This document shows positions 47,464-56,145 of a stretch of 64,000 nucleotides of DNA, one piece after another; position 1 is the first letter of the stretch, and every line of letters begins with the position of its first letter. Source of the stretch: Streptomyces qinglanensis. Its GTDB lineage: Bacteria; Actinomycetota; Actinomycetes; Streptomycetales; Streptomycetaceae. The stretch is taken from NCBI RefSeq assembly GCF_900111245.1, contig NZ_FOGO01000007.1:62001-126000 (forward strand), read 5' to 3'. The notes under the pieces were generated by a model. It saw only the letters and a program-made list of their open reading frames with translations, was not told where the DNA came from and did not search any database. Position numbers and translations under genes: made by a program.

Positions 47464-48312
47464 TCAGCCGCCCGTGGGCCGGACGGTGTTCATGATCTTC
47501 TTGATGTCGTCGGCGGACAGCGCATCGGGCACGCCCTGGTCCGCGTAGATCACCCAGCCGTGCATGGTGCCGTCGGGGAGCTTCTGCGCGATGCTGTGCA
47601 CGACGGCCTTCGGCGGCACGCACGCGCTGGGCCGGTTGGTGACGGTGACCTGGGCGGTCGCCGTGTAGCCCTCGATGCCGCCGTGCTTCCACGGCTTCGC
47701 CCGGCTGACCTCGATCTTGGGCTTGTGGTCCTTCCCGCCGTACGCGGCGAAGCCCCAGTTGCCGGCCCAGTTGCGGGCGTTCTCCTGGAGGGAGCCTTCC
47801 TTGCCGCCGCCGGTGGTACCGACGGTGGCGAGCTGCCCCTTGCCCGCCTGGCCGATGGCATCGGGGTTGGGGTGGGAGCTGCAGCCGCCCTCGCGGTAGT
47901 CGGCCGCCGCGGTCATGACGACGATCGGCTTGCCGTCCTTGTCCGTGTAGGAGAGGGCCGTCCCCTTGTCCAGGACCTTCCACTTCTCGGCCTTGGCGGG
48001 CACGTCGTAGCGGAAGTGGTGCTTCTGCGAGGTCTGGGTCTGCCAGCCCTCGACCATCGGCTCGTCGCCCCCGGGAGCCGCCGGCTCGGACGGCTGCGAG
48101 GCGCCCTCCGAGGGGCTCTTCGAGGCGGCGGCGGACTCCTTGTCACTGCCTTTGCCGGTGTCGTCGTTGCACCCGCTCAACGCGACGGCCAGTCCTATGC
48201 CGAGGGCCGCGACCAGGGTCCTCTTCCTCCGGTGGACCGGTGCCGCCGGGGCAGGCTGCGGATGCTGAGCGGTGTGCTGCGGAGCTTTTGACTGATGCAT
48301 GATCAAAACCAT
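47464..48312 (-). CDS. Lipoprotein of unknown function
   Basis: A 282-residue lipoprotein precursor: a long polar N-region with His/Pro/Gln, a hydrophobic stretch (LVAALGIGLAVAL) and the lipobox ALSGC near residue 48. A Ser/Glu/Pro linker (to about 85) is followed by a globular domain with two more cysteines (GGCSSHPNP and SACVPPKAVV) and a C-terminal segment ending SADDIKKIMNTVRPTGG, as in streptomycete lipoproteins that bind or monitor small molecules, although no named domain is recognised. ATG at 48312 is used; ATG at 48300 also keeps the signal. Confidence 0.8.
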   Translation of the reverse strand: MVLIMHQSKAPQHTAQHPQPAPAAPVHRRKRTLVAALGIGLAVALSGCNDDTGKGSDKESAAASKSPSEGASQPSEPAAPGGDEPMVEGWQTQTSQKHHFRYDVPAKAEKWKVLDKGTALSYTDKDGKPIVVMTAAADYREGGCSSHPNPDAIGQAGKGQLATVGTTGGGKEGSLQENARNWAGNWGFAAYGGKDHKPKIEVSRAKPWKHGGIEGYTATAQVTVTNRPSACVPPKAVVHSIAQKLPDGTMHGWVIYADQGVPDALSADDIKKIMNTVRPTGG

Positions 48313-48593
48313 AGGTGAACCGCGCCGCTGCTCCGGCACCGGACGGACCTCCCTTACGAGACGCATACCGGCCCGTGACACGGCGCGCAAAACCGTCCCC
48401 CGACAAGGACGCCGACCCCGAGCGACCGCATGACCCGCCGGATTCCGGAACCCGGTACGGAACACCGGGCCGGCGGACCGCGGAGAGGGCAGACGGACGG
48501 GCGCCGACAGCGCCAACGGTCGGCGCACGGCCCCTCGTCACCGCTGTCCGCAGCCGTTTTGGATCGCCTCCGGATACTCACTACGATCTGGCG

Positions 48594-49859
48594 ATGATCA
48601 CCAGAAGACGGCTCGTGACCGGGGCGTGCGCCCTGCTCATGGCCCTGCCCCTCGGGCTCCTCCCGACCGGCACCGCGAGCGCCGAGCCCGCGTCGGACGA
48701 GAACGCCCCCAAAGTCGAGTTGACGCTCGACGTCAGCGGCTCCATGCGGAAGCGCGACATCGACGGCCGGTCCCGGATGGCCGCGGCCAAGCAGGCGTTC
48801 AACGAAGTCATCGACGCGGTACCGGACGAAGTCCAGCTCGGTATCCGGACGCTGGGTGCCCGCTACCGCGGTGACGACCGGAAGGTCGGCTGCAAGGACA
48901 CCCACCAGCTCTACCGGGTCGGCCCGCTGGACCGCACCGAGGCCAAGACCTCCGTGGCGACGCTCGCGCCCACCGGCTGGACGCCCATCGGCCCGGCGCT
49001 GCGCGCCGCGGCGGACGACCTCGAGGGCGGTGAGGGTTCCCGCCGCATCGTCCTCATCACCGACGGCGAGGACACCTGCGCACCGCTCGACCCCTGCGTG
49101 GTGGCACGCGAGATCGCCGCGAAGGGCATCCACCTGACCGTCGACACGCTCGGCCTGGTCCCCGATGCCAAGACCCGCGAACAGCTCAGCTGCATCGCGG
49201 AGGCCACCGGAGGCACCTACACCTCCGTCCGGCACACCGAGGAACTCACCGACCGCGTGAACCAGTTGGTCGACCGCACGGCCGACCCCGTCGCCGTCCC
49301 CGAGGCGACTGAAGGCGCCCGGACCTGCTCCCGGGCACCGAAGCTGCGCCCGGGCCTGTACAGCGACCGCGAGAAGTTCGGTCAGCACCGCTTCTACCGG
49401 GTCGAGGTCCCGCCCGGCAAGGAGCTGCGCGCCTCGGTGAGCATCGGCGCCGACCGGGCCGTCCACAACGACTACGGCGTTCTGCTCCGCGCCGTCACGG
49501 TCCACGGCCGGGAGATCGTCCGCGGTTCCGAGGCCGGCGACGGGCGCACCGACCTGATATCCACCGGCCTGCGCTATCCCAAGGCACCCGCCGACGAGGA
49601 CGAGGCACCTCCGGAGACCGTGTGCCTCCAGGTCAGCAACTCCTTCTCGGCGCCCGCCTCGGTCAAGACCGAGCCCGGTCTGCCCCTGGAGCTGACCGTC
49701 GACCTGGTGGAGAGCCCGCGCGAGGCGGCCGACGTCGCCTCCTTCGGCCTGGGCCGCGGCTGGTGGATGCTGGGCGTCCTCACGCTCTCCGGTCTGCTGG
49801 CCGGACTGCTGTGGGGCTGGCTCTCCCGCTGGCGCAACCCCGTCAGGAGGGGCAACTGA
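48594..49859 (+). CDS. Exported VWA-domain protein with C-terminal membrane anchor
   Basis: A 421-residue protein: signal peptide (TRRRLVTGACALLMALPLG, cleavage near TASAEP), a von Willebrand A domain (about 40-230) with an intact metal-ion site, ELTLDVSGSM (DxSxS), GWTPIG (Thr) and LITDGEDTC (Asp), a second beta-rich domain (about 245-385), and one membrane helix (WWMLGVLTLSGLLAGLLWGWL) with a basic end. It should sit on the outer face of the membrane and bind a protein partner through the metal site. It overlaps the next gene by one base (TGATG), so the two products probably act together. Confidence 0.86.
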   Translation: MITRRRLVTGACALLMALPLGLLPTGTASAEPASDENAPKVELTLDVSGSMRKRDIDGRSRMAAAKQAFNEVIDAVPDEVQLGIRTLGARYRGDDRKVGCKDTHQLYRVGPLDRTEAKTSVATLAPTGWTPIGPALRAAADDLEGGEGSRRIVLITDGEDTCAPLDPCVVAREIAAKGIHLTVDTLGLVPDAKTREQLSCIAEATGGTYTSVRHTEELTDRVNQLVDRTADPVAVPEATEGARTCSRAPKLRPGLYSDREKFGQHRFYRVEVPPGKELRASVSIGADRAVHNDYGVLLRAVTVHGREIVRGSEAGDGRTDLISTGLRYPKAPADEDEAPPETVCLQVSNSFSAPASVKTEPGLPLELTVDLVESPREAADVASFGLGRGWWMLGVLTLSGLLAGLLWGWLSRWRNPVRRGN

Positions 49860-50713
49860 TGCGTATCATCCGCACCCTGGCGAGCGCGGCGCTGACCTGC
49901 GCAGCCCTCTTCGCGGGAACGGTCGGCGCGGCGGCGGACACCGCCTCGCCCGACGCCGAGGACAGCAAGTCCGGGCCGACCCGGGCCGGTACGGGCTTCC
50001 GGGATGCCACAGCGGTCCCGCCGGGCCGCTCGGCCACCGCGAACGCGTCCAGCGGCGATTACCTGTACTGGGTCTTCCCCCTCGACACCGGGCAGCGCGC
50101 CACCTTCAAGGCCGAGGTGGAGCTGCCCGAGCAGTCCGCCCGGCACGGCGACTCGACCTGGCGCATCGACGTGTACGACGGACTGCGCCGCCGGCAGCCC
50201 TGCATGTACGGGATGCAGAGCAGGGTGGCCACCGATGACAGCGCGTCCGTCGAGCTGTCCTGCACCCTGCGCCCGGTGCGGTCGCTGGACGATCCGTGGT
50301 CGGCGCACCCGCTGCCGGGCAGTTACTACCTGCGACTGACCGCCGCGGACGCCCCCGAGAAGGACCTCGGCCTGCCGGTACGGGCGCAGGTCGAGGCCGT
50401 CGCCAAGGACGCCGGCGGCGCGCACGCGGTCGACGGGGCCCTGTCCACCCCCCTGACCCCGGGAGTCTCCGCGGGAGACGGGAAGCACGCCGAAGAGCCC
50501 GAGGACGGCGAGGACGGCGAGGACGGCGCGAGCCCCGACGCGCAGCAGGCTCCGGCGGCCGTCGAGCCGGAGGACGGCTGGTCCTCCGGCCGCTGGTCCG
50601 ACCGCTGGATCTGGACCGTCGCGGGAGGCGTCCTGGCCGCCCTCGGCACCCTCGGCGGCTACGTCCTCGCCCGCGGTCCGGGACGCCCCTCCCGGACACC
50701 ACCGCGCGCCTGA
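49859..50713 (+). CDS. Exported membrane-anchored protein paired with the VWA protein
   Basis: A 284-residue protein with a signal peptide (RIIRTLASAALTCAALFAG, cleavage near AAADT), a beta-rich extracellular domain (about 40-190; DYLYWVFPLDTGQRATFKAEVELPE resembles the second domain of the VWA partner), an acidic low-complexity linker (EDGEDGEDG), and a C-terminal membrane helix (WTVAGGVLAALGTLGGYVLA). The ATG overlaps the VWA stop by one base. No named family recognised; it may be the VWA domain's ligand or a co-receptor. Confidence 0.8.
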   Translation: MRIIRTLASAALTCAALFAGTVGAAADTASPDAEDSKSGPTRAGTGFRDATAVPPGRSATANASSGDYLYWVFPLDTGQRATFKAEVELPEQSARHGDSTWRIDVYDGLRRRQPCMYGMQSRVATDDSASVELSCTLRPVRSLDDPWSAHPLPGSYYLRLTAADAPEKDLGLPVRAQVEAVAKDAGGAHAVDGALSTPLTPGVSAGDGKHAEEPEDGEDGEDGASPDAQQAPAAVEPEDGWSSGRWSDRWIWTVAGGVLAALGTLGGYVLARGPGRPSRTPPRA

Positions 50714-51112
50714 CCGAGCGGGCACGGTACGTGGCCCGGGACACGGCGGACGCACCCGCCCGCCGTCCGGACCACGTACCGTACGGCGCCCGGGGCCGCA
50801 CCCCGCCCCGGGCGCCGCATGGCTGCCCGCCCGGCACGGCGTCACCAAGCCGTTGGCGGGTCCGCAAGGCCCGGTTGCCGCGACCGGGTTGCTCGTTAGG
50901 GTGATACGTGGCGGCCGGTCCCGGTCTGCCCTCCGGGGGCGCGAGCGCGGGGGACGCATCCGGTAGGGCGCGGGCCGACGGGCACGCGGCGGAGTCGTTC
51001 GGCCGGGAGCGGGTGCCCGTCGGGCGGTTGCGGTCGCCGAGGGAGGGGCCGGGCCCCGCGGGGCCGGTGACGACAGGCCGGGCACGACCGGGCCGACAGG
51101 GTGGGGGCGACG
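50714..51112. other. Intergenic region (399 bp) without a supported gene
   Basis: GC-rich stretch after the VWA pair. Open frames on both strands have Arg/Pro/Gly-rich translations with no domain or ribosome site. An isolated AT-richer spot (GTTGCTCGTTAGGGTGATACGTG near 50887-50909) could hold promoter elements for the genes to the right. Confidence 0.4.
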
Positions 51113-51346
51113 ATGCATCAGCTGGACGGAACAGGCCCGGCCTTCGGCCCGGCCGGGTACGGGACCGCCGGGTCCGGAGTCCCGCTCGGTCCGGCCGCGC
51201 GGGCTGCGGAGGCCGACGGGCCGGGCCGTGTCGGCGGGCGGCGGGGTGCGGTCCGTACGGGGCCCGGTCCCCGCCGCGCGGCGGAGTGCGGCGCGGCGGG
51301 GAGGCACGTCGCTGCCGCGGGCCGGCCCAGCGCGGTGGGCGGGTGA
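51113..51346 (+). CDS. Possible small Gly/Pro-rich protein coupled to the PAP2 gene
   Basis: A 77-codon frame from ATG 51113 whose TGA overlaps the downstream PAP2 start (GTGA). Third positions are strongly G/C and the overlap is the kind seen between real gene pairs here. The protein is low complexity (Gly, Pro, Ala, Arg) and matches no family, so a chance frame in GC-rich DNA is a serious alternative. Confidence 0.3.
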   Translation: MHQLDGTGPAFGPAGYGTAGSGVPLGPAARAAEADGPGRVGGRRGAVRTGPGPRRAAECGAAGRHVAAAGRPSAVGG

Positions 51347-52023
51347 CCGGGCGGGCGGCGCCCGCGGTGCTGGCTCCCCCGCTGCGCGCGTCGTTCGGGC
51401 CGGCCGCGGCTCTCGCCGCACTGCTGGTCGCCGTGCTCGGGGTCCGGTACGCCGGGGACAGCGAGGCCGGCAGGGTGGAGGCGCGGATCCGGGCGGTGGC
51501 CGAGGGGGCGGGGCCGCCGTGGCGGCAGCTCGCCGTGGCCACGGACTTCCTGGGAGAGCCCGCGGGGGCGGCGATGCTGGTCGCGGCCGCGGTGACGAGC
51601 TGCCTGCTGGTCCGGTGGTTTCGCGCGGCGGTGCTCACGGTGGTCGGCACGGGCCTGGCCGTGGGGGCGACGACGCTGCTCAAGCACCTGGTGGGGCGCA
51701 CCATCAACGGCGGGTATCTGTCCTACCCGAGCGGGCACACCGCCTTCGCCACCGCACTGGCCCTGGCCGTGGCGCTGCCTGCGGTCGGCCGGTTCGGTCC
51801 CGGCAGGGCGGTCGGCACGCTCCTGGTGTTCGCCGCGGCACTGATCGGCGGTGCCGCCATGGGCTGGGCACAGGTGGCCCTGGGGGCGCACTACCCGACC
51901 GATGCCCTCGGCGGCTGGTGCACCGCGCTGGCGGTGACACCGGTGACCGCCCGGCTGATCGACCGTGCGGCCGACCGACGGGTCGGCCGCACGGACCGGG
52001 CCGCGCTGCCGGAGCGGCACTGA
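51343..52023 (+). CDS. PAP2-family phosphatase
   Basis: A 226-residue membrane phosphatase. KHLVGRTINGGYLSYPSGHTAFATALAL contains a variant of motif 1 plus the PSGH motif 2, and LGAHYPTDALGGW is motif 3 with the nucleophile-activating His and Asp. Five to six hydrophobic helices are visible. It may recycle undecaprenyl diphosphate; it lies convergent to the glycan operon, but no more than proximity links them. GTG at 51343 is the best start; the long open frame upstream is Arg-rich shadow. Confidence 0.84.
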   Translation: MTGRAAPAVLAPPLRASFGPAAALAALLVAVLGVRYAGDSEAGRVEARIRAVAEGAGPPWRQLAVATDFLGEPAGAAMLVAAAVTSCLLVRWFRAAVLTVVGTGLAVGATTLLKHLVGRTINGGYLSYPSGHTAFATALALAVALPAVGRFGPGRAVGTLLVFAAALIGGAAMGWAQVALGAHYPTDALGGWCTALAVTPVTARLIDRAADRRVGRTDRAALPERH

Positions 52024-52030
52024 CGCTACG

Positions 52031-53419
52031 TCAGGCCGACCGCCGGAACACGGGCCGCACGGGCCGCCCGCCCAGCCAAGGGGTGGGATCGGCGGCGTCG
52101 AGCGCCTTCCGGTACACCGCGCAGGCCCGGGCCACCACCTCGACGGTGCGGTCGATGTCGGCCTCGTCGAGCGCGCTGCTCACCACGAACGACGGGGCCA
52201 GCACTCCGCCGGCGAGCAGGTGGCGCAGGAAGAGGGTGCGGTACTGCTGCGAGGGCTGCCGGTTCTCGTCCAGGGTGGCGAACACCAGGTTGCTGGCCCG
52301 GCCCCGGAGGACGAGGTGGTCGCCGACGCCCGCGCTCGCGGCGGCCTCCCGGACACCGGCGGCCAGCCGCTCGCCGAGGACGTGCAGCCGTGCGGTGATG
52401 CCTTCCTCGACGTAGGTGGTCAGCACGGCCTGCGCGGCGGACAGGGCATGCGTCTCCGCACCGTGCGTGGTGGACAGCAGGAACACCCGGTCGCCGGGGT
52501 GCCGCAGTCCGCCACGCTCCATCAGCTCGCGGCGCCCGGCCAGCGCGGAGACGGCGAATCCGTTGCCCAGCGCCTTGCCGAACGTGGAGAGGTCGGGGAC
52601 CACGCCGTACAGGCCCTGGGCGCCCGCCTCGGACCAGCGGAAGCCGGTGATCATCTCGTCGAAGACCAGTACGCAGCCGTGCCGGTCGGCCAGTTCGCGC
52701 AGACCGGCGAGGTATCCGGGCGGGGGCTCGGTGTGGGAGGCGGGTTCGAGGACCAGGCAGGCGATCTCGTCCCGGTACCGGGTGAGCAGTTCCTGGGTGG
52801 CGGCCAGGTCCCCGTAGGGGAACGTCACCGTGAGGTCGGCGGTCGCCGCCGGGACCCCGGCGGACATCGGCGTGGTGCCGATGAACCAGTCGTCGACGGA
52901 GAAGAACGGATGGTCGCCGCAGAGGGCCACCCGCGGGCGTCCGGTGGCGGCGCGGGCGAGGCGCACCGCGGCCGTGGTGGCGTCGGAGCCGTTCTTGGCG
53001 AACTTCACCATCTCGGCGGTCGGCACCGTGGCCAGGAAGCGCTCCGCCGCTTCGACCTCCACGACGGACGGCCGGACGAAGTTGCTCCCGCGGTCGAGTT
53101 CCCGCCGTACCGCCTCCAGCACACGCGGATGCGCGTGACCGAGGCTGACCGAACGCAGGCCGGAGCCGTACTCGATGTAGCGGTTGCCGTCCAGGTCCCA
53201 CACATGGGCACCGTGGCCGTGACTGATGACCGGGGCGAGGTCGGCGGGGTACTGGTCGTCGCCCTTGGCGTAGGTGTGTGCACCGCCGGGGATCAGGGCG
53301 TGCAGCCGCTCGTTCGCCGCCCGCGACCGGGGGAGGCTGAACTCCCCGCTGTCTGCTGTGGCTCGGGCGGTCGCGGCCGCGGCCGCGCTGTCGGAACGTT
53401 CGGGGCTTTCGGTGTCCAT
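52031..53419 (-). CDS. HemL-like class III aminotransferase in the glycan operon
   Basis: A 462-residue PLP enzyme of the glutamate-1-semialdehyde aminomutase branch. It has GGAHTYAKGDDQYP, FAKNGSDATTAAVRLARAATGR (the GSEA-type cofactor phosphate motif with Asp), VFDEMITGFRW, and STFGKALGNGFAVSAL with the Schiff-base Lys near residue 280. True HemL genes sit with heme genes; this one is the last of a polysaccharide operon (7 bases after the epimerase gene), so it probably aminates a keto-sugar or makes an amino-acid-like substituent. The N-terminal 30 residues are low complexity. Confidence 0.85.
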   Translation of the reverse strand: MDTESPERSDSAAAAATARATADSGEFSLPRSRAANERLHALIPGGAHTYAKGDDQYPADLAPVISHGHGAHVWDLDGNRYIEYGSGLRSVSLGHAHPRVLEAVRRELDRGSNFVRPSVVEVEAAERFLATVPTAEMVKFAKNGSDATTAAVRLARAATGRPRVALCGDHPFFSVDDWFIGTTPMSAGVPAATADLTVTFPYGDLAATQELLTRYRDEIACLVLEPASHTEPPPGYLAGLRELADRHGCVLVFDEMITGFRWSEAGAQGLYGVVPDLSTFGKALGNGFAVSALAGRRELMERGGLRHPGDRVFLLSTTHGAETHALSAAQAVLTTYVEEGITARLHVLGERLAAGVREAAASAGVGDHLVLRGRASNLVFATLDENRQPSQQYRTLFLRHLLAGGVLAPSFVVSSALDEADIDRTVEVVARACAVYRKALDAADPTPWLGGRPVRPVFRRSA

Positions 53420-53426
53420 GTCGGCC

Positions 53427-53978
53427 TCACCTCTCCATGTGCTTCAGGACGTCGGCGAGGCTCGGCGCCTCCCGGTCCCGCCGGGACATCGAGGTGACCG
53501 GCAGCGGCCAGCCGATGGCCAGCTCCGGATCGTCGGAGGCGATCGTCACGTCCTCCGCCGGATCGTGCGGGCGGTCGATCCGGTAGGAGGTGTCGGCGGT
53601 GTCGCTCAGCGCCTGGAAGCCGTGGGCGCAGCCCGCCGGGATGTACAGGGTCGCCTGCGTCTCGCCGGACAGCTCGAAGGTGGCCACGTTGCGGTGGGTC
53701 GGCGAGTGTGGCCGCAGGTCCACGACGACGTCGAAGATCTGCCCGTACGAGCACCGGACCAGCTTGGCCTCGCCCCTGCCGGAACGCAGGTGCAGGCCGC
53801 GCAGCACGCCCCGCACCGAGCGGGACACGCTGTCCTGGACGAAGGCGTCCGGGTCGAGGCCCACCGAGCGGATCACGTCGGCGTCGAAGGTGCGGCAGAA
53901 GAACCCGCGTTCGTCGGCGTACGGCGTCGGCTCGAACAGGTATGCGCCGGCGATCGCCGGGACGTGGGTCGCCTTCAT
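53427..53978 (-). CDS. RfbC-like sugar 3,5-epimerase family protein
   Basis: A 183-residue cupin of the dTDP-4-dehydrorhamnose 3,5-epimerase family. GVLRGLHLR provides the catalytic His, DVVVDLR the paired Asp region, and IPAGCAHGFQALSD the later motif with Tyr in SYRID. The substrate is an NDP-4-keto-6-deoxy sugar; in this context a CDP- or dTDP-keto sugar may be epimerised at C3 or C5. The ATG overlaps the pyruvyl transferase stop (ATGA). No RmlA, RmlB or RmlD gene is in the window, so rhamnose synthesis is not supported. Confidence 0.85.
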   Translation of the reverse strand: MKATHVPAIAGAYLFEPTPYADERGFFCRTFDADVIRSVGLDPDAFVQDSVSRSVRGVLRGLHLRSGRGEAKLVRCSYGQIFDVVVDLRPHSPTHRNVATFELSGETQATLYIPAGCAHGFQALSDTADTSYRIDRPHDPAEDVTIASDDPELAIGWPLPVTSMSRRDREAPSLADVLKHMER

Positions 53979-55201
53979 GGAGTCTCCTGCCGGGTGCGGA
54001 TGTGCGGGTGGTCGTGCGCCGGGAACAGGGCGGCCGTCAAGGCGCCGAACTGGTCCCGGAGTTGCCGGGTGGTGAGCCGGTTGCGTTCGGCGAGGGTCTG
54101 GCGCAGCTCGGCCGACCGCTTCTCCAGCGCGCGGAACTGCTCCAGCAGCCGGTCGGCGTCGACCTCGCGGGCCGGGTGGCAGTACGCGTCCAGTCCCATC
54201 CGTGCCATGAGCGCGTCGCTCTTGGCCGCATAGCTGAGGGCGAGCGTCGGGGTGCCGGCCTTCAGCGCGCAGACCAGGTTGTGGTAGCGGGTCGCCACCA
54301 CGGTGCCGGCCGCCGCCGTCTCCCTCATGAGGTCGGCCAGCGAGGTCGTCTCGGCGGCGCCGACCAGCGGCGAGTCCACGGCTTCGAGGATCGCGTCGAC
54401 CACGCGGGCGTCGCACTCGTCGCCGGTGAGCAGCCGGACCGGCCTGCCCTCCTGGACCAGCGTGCGCACGAACCGGGTCGTGCCGTCGAGGTAGCGACGG
54501 TGGATCTCCTCGGCACGGGCGCGGTCGTCGTCGCCGCCGTGGAAGTCCATGACGCCGACGCAGACCAGTCCGGGCCGGCCGGAGTCCCGCCCGGCCGGTG
54601 GTGCGGGCAGGGCGAACGCGAGGTCCGGGTGGACCGCGTCGCGCGCGGTGTCCACACCCATCTCCCGCATCGCGTCACGGGACAGGTCGTCCCGGTACGA
54701 CCGGTAGGCCGCCAGCCGCGCGGACCAGCGCACCAGGGCCCGGGTCGCCCGGTCGCCGATCGCGGCGGCACCGACGCCCACGAGCGCGACCCGGGTGCCG
54801 AACAGCCGGCCGGACGCACAGAGCAGGAAGAGCGCATACGGGAAGCCCCACGGCCGCAGCGGCAGCGTGGCCTCCAGAACGCCCATGCCCGGCACGATCA
54901 CCACGTCGTGCCGGCGCACCCAGGCGGCCGTGCGGACCGCGTCGACGAGCTTGCCCAGTCCCTTGCCCGCGATCGAGGCCACCCGGGACGCGGTCCGGTA
55001 CTCCCCGCGGTACCAGTGCAGCCGCGTCGCGGGAATCCCGTACCGGGCCGCGACGGCCTCGGGCCCGCCGCACAGCGCGTCCACGACCGCCTCCGGATGC
55101 TCGGCGCGCAGGTAGCCGAGCACGGCCTCCAGCGATCCGTCGTTGCCCAGGTTGCCGGAGCCGAGCAGTCCGAAGACTCCGACGCGTACGGGAGTTCTCA
55201 T
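53975..55201 (-). CDS. Polysaccharide pyruvyl transferase family protein
   Basis: A 408-residue protein of the PF04230 (CsaB/WcaK) family, which attaches a pyruvate ketal from PEP to glycan sugars. The start VRVGVFGLLGSGNLGNDGSLEAVL is the family's nucleotide/PEP-side motif; VIVPGMGVLE, FALPAP and the C-terminal VATRYHNLVCALKAGTPTLALSYAAKSDALM with the conserved His complete it. Pyruvylation would make the product acidic. Start and stop both overlap neighbours by four bases. Confidence 0.88.
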   Translation of the reverse strand: MRTPVRVGVFGLLGSGNLGNDGSLEAVLGYLRAEHPEAVVDALCGGPEAVAARYGIPATRLHWYRGEYRTASRVASIAGKGLGKLVDAVRTAAWVRRHDVVIVPGMGVLEATLPLRPWGFPYALFLLCASGRLFGTRVALVGVGAAAIGDRATRALVRWSARLAAYRSYRDDLSRDAMREMGVDTARDAVHPDLAFALPAPPAGRDSGRPGLVCVGVMDFHGGDDDRARAEEIHRRYLDGTTRFVRTLVQEGRPVRLLTGDECDARVVDAILEAVDSPLVGAAETTSLADLMRETAAAGTVVATRYHNLVCALKAGTPTLALSYAAKSDALMARMGLDAYCHPAREVDADRLLEQFRALEKRSAELRQTLAERNRLTTRQLRDQFGALTAALFPAHDHPHIRTRQETP

Positions 55202-56145
55202 GTCCGTCGCCCCTCGCGGCCCGCGACGAGGTCGTCGACGGAGACGGTGAGCGCGGCCGGGTCGGCCGGGGCACGGTCCTCGACCCGCTCGCCGGCGCCG
55301 GGACGGACCCGGCTGGTCATCCACGCGGCCAGGTGGCGGTAGCACGCGCGCCGGTCGGCCGTGGACAGCGGCGCCCGCCGAATCGCCGAGGCGAATCCCC
55401 AGACGTACTCGGCGAGCAGCCGCGGCGTCGGGTGCAGCGGGCCCGCCCGCCGCGGGTCCAGGTTGACGCACCGGGAGCGCTTGCCGGGGTTGGCGCGCTC
55501 GGCGCGGGTGGGATGGTCGCGGCGGAAGTACAAGAGCTCCGGCACCTGGTGGAAGGGCCCGTGCAGGACGATCTCGGCGACGAACGTCCGGTCCGCGTGG
55601 TGGTAGCTGTCGTGCGGCTTCACGCGGCGCAGCATGTCGGCGCGCATCACCCCGTAGAAGTCGTCGCCACCGGGCTCGAACAGGAAGCTGCGGAAGCGCT
55701 CGGGCGCGTGCGGGGAAGCGGTGGCCAGCCCGTACTCGTAGGGGACCTTGAGCTGCCCTTCGCCGTCGATGACCGCCTGGCCGGAGTGCGCGAGGACCAC
55801 GTCAGGCCGCGCGTCCAGCGCCTCCACACAACGGCGCAGCAGGTCACGGGCGTAGAGGTCGTCGTGCGAGGCCCACTTGAACAGCTCGCCGCGGCACTGG
55901 GTGAAGACGTGGTTGTGGTTCGGCGCGGCACCGATGTTCCGGCGCAGCCGGAGGTAGCGGATGCGGGGGTCCCGCGCGGCGTACGTGCGGCAGATGTCCT
56001 CGGTCCCGTCGGTCGAGGCATTGTCGGAGACGACCAGTTCGAAGTCCTCGTAGGTCTGGCCGAGCAGCGCGTCGAGCGCCTCGGCGAGGTACTCCTCGCC
56101 GTTGTACACGGGCAGGCCGATGCTCAGCCGGGGATGCGCTTTCAT
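55198..56145 (-). CDS. Family 2 glycosyltransferase
   Basis: A 315-residue GT-A enzyme beginning RLSIGLPVYNGEEYLAEALDALLGQTYEDFELVVSDNASTDGT, the classic GT2 N-terminus. The DxD-like element is SHDDLY after WA, and the acceptor-side region holds DFYGVMRADMLRRV. It has no membrane helix, so it should add a sugar to the lipid-linked repeat unit at the cytoplasmic face. Donor and acceptor are unknown. Coupled to the flippase and pyruvyl transferase genes by ATGA overlaps. Confidence 0.9.
   Translation of the reverse strand: MKAHPRLSIGLPVYNGEEYLAEALDALLGQTYEDFELVVSDNASTDGTEDICRTYAARDPRIRYLRLRRNIGAAPNHNHVFTQCRGELFKWASHDDLYARDLLRRCVEALDARPDVVLAHSGQAVIDGEGQLKVPYEYGLATASPHAPERFRSFLFEPGGDDFYGVMRADMLRRVKPHDSYHHADRTFVAEIVLHGPFHQVPELLYFRRDHPTRAERANPGKRSRCVNLDPRRAGPLHPTPRLLAEYVWGFASAIRRAPLSTADRRACYRHLAAWMTSRVRPGAGERVEDRAPADPAALTVSVDDLVAGREGRRT

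Noticed and set aside
53427..53978. Rhamnose pathway member (rmlC)
   Set aside because: The epimerase family is right, but rmlA, rmlB and rmlD partners are absent and the neighbouring nucleotidyltransferase looks CDP-specific.
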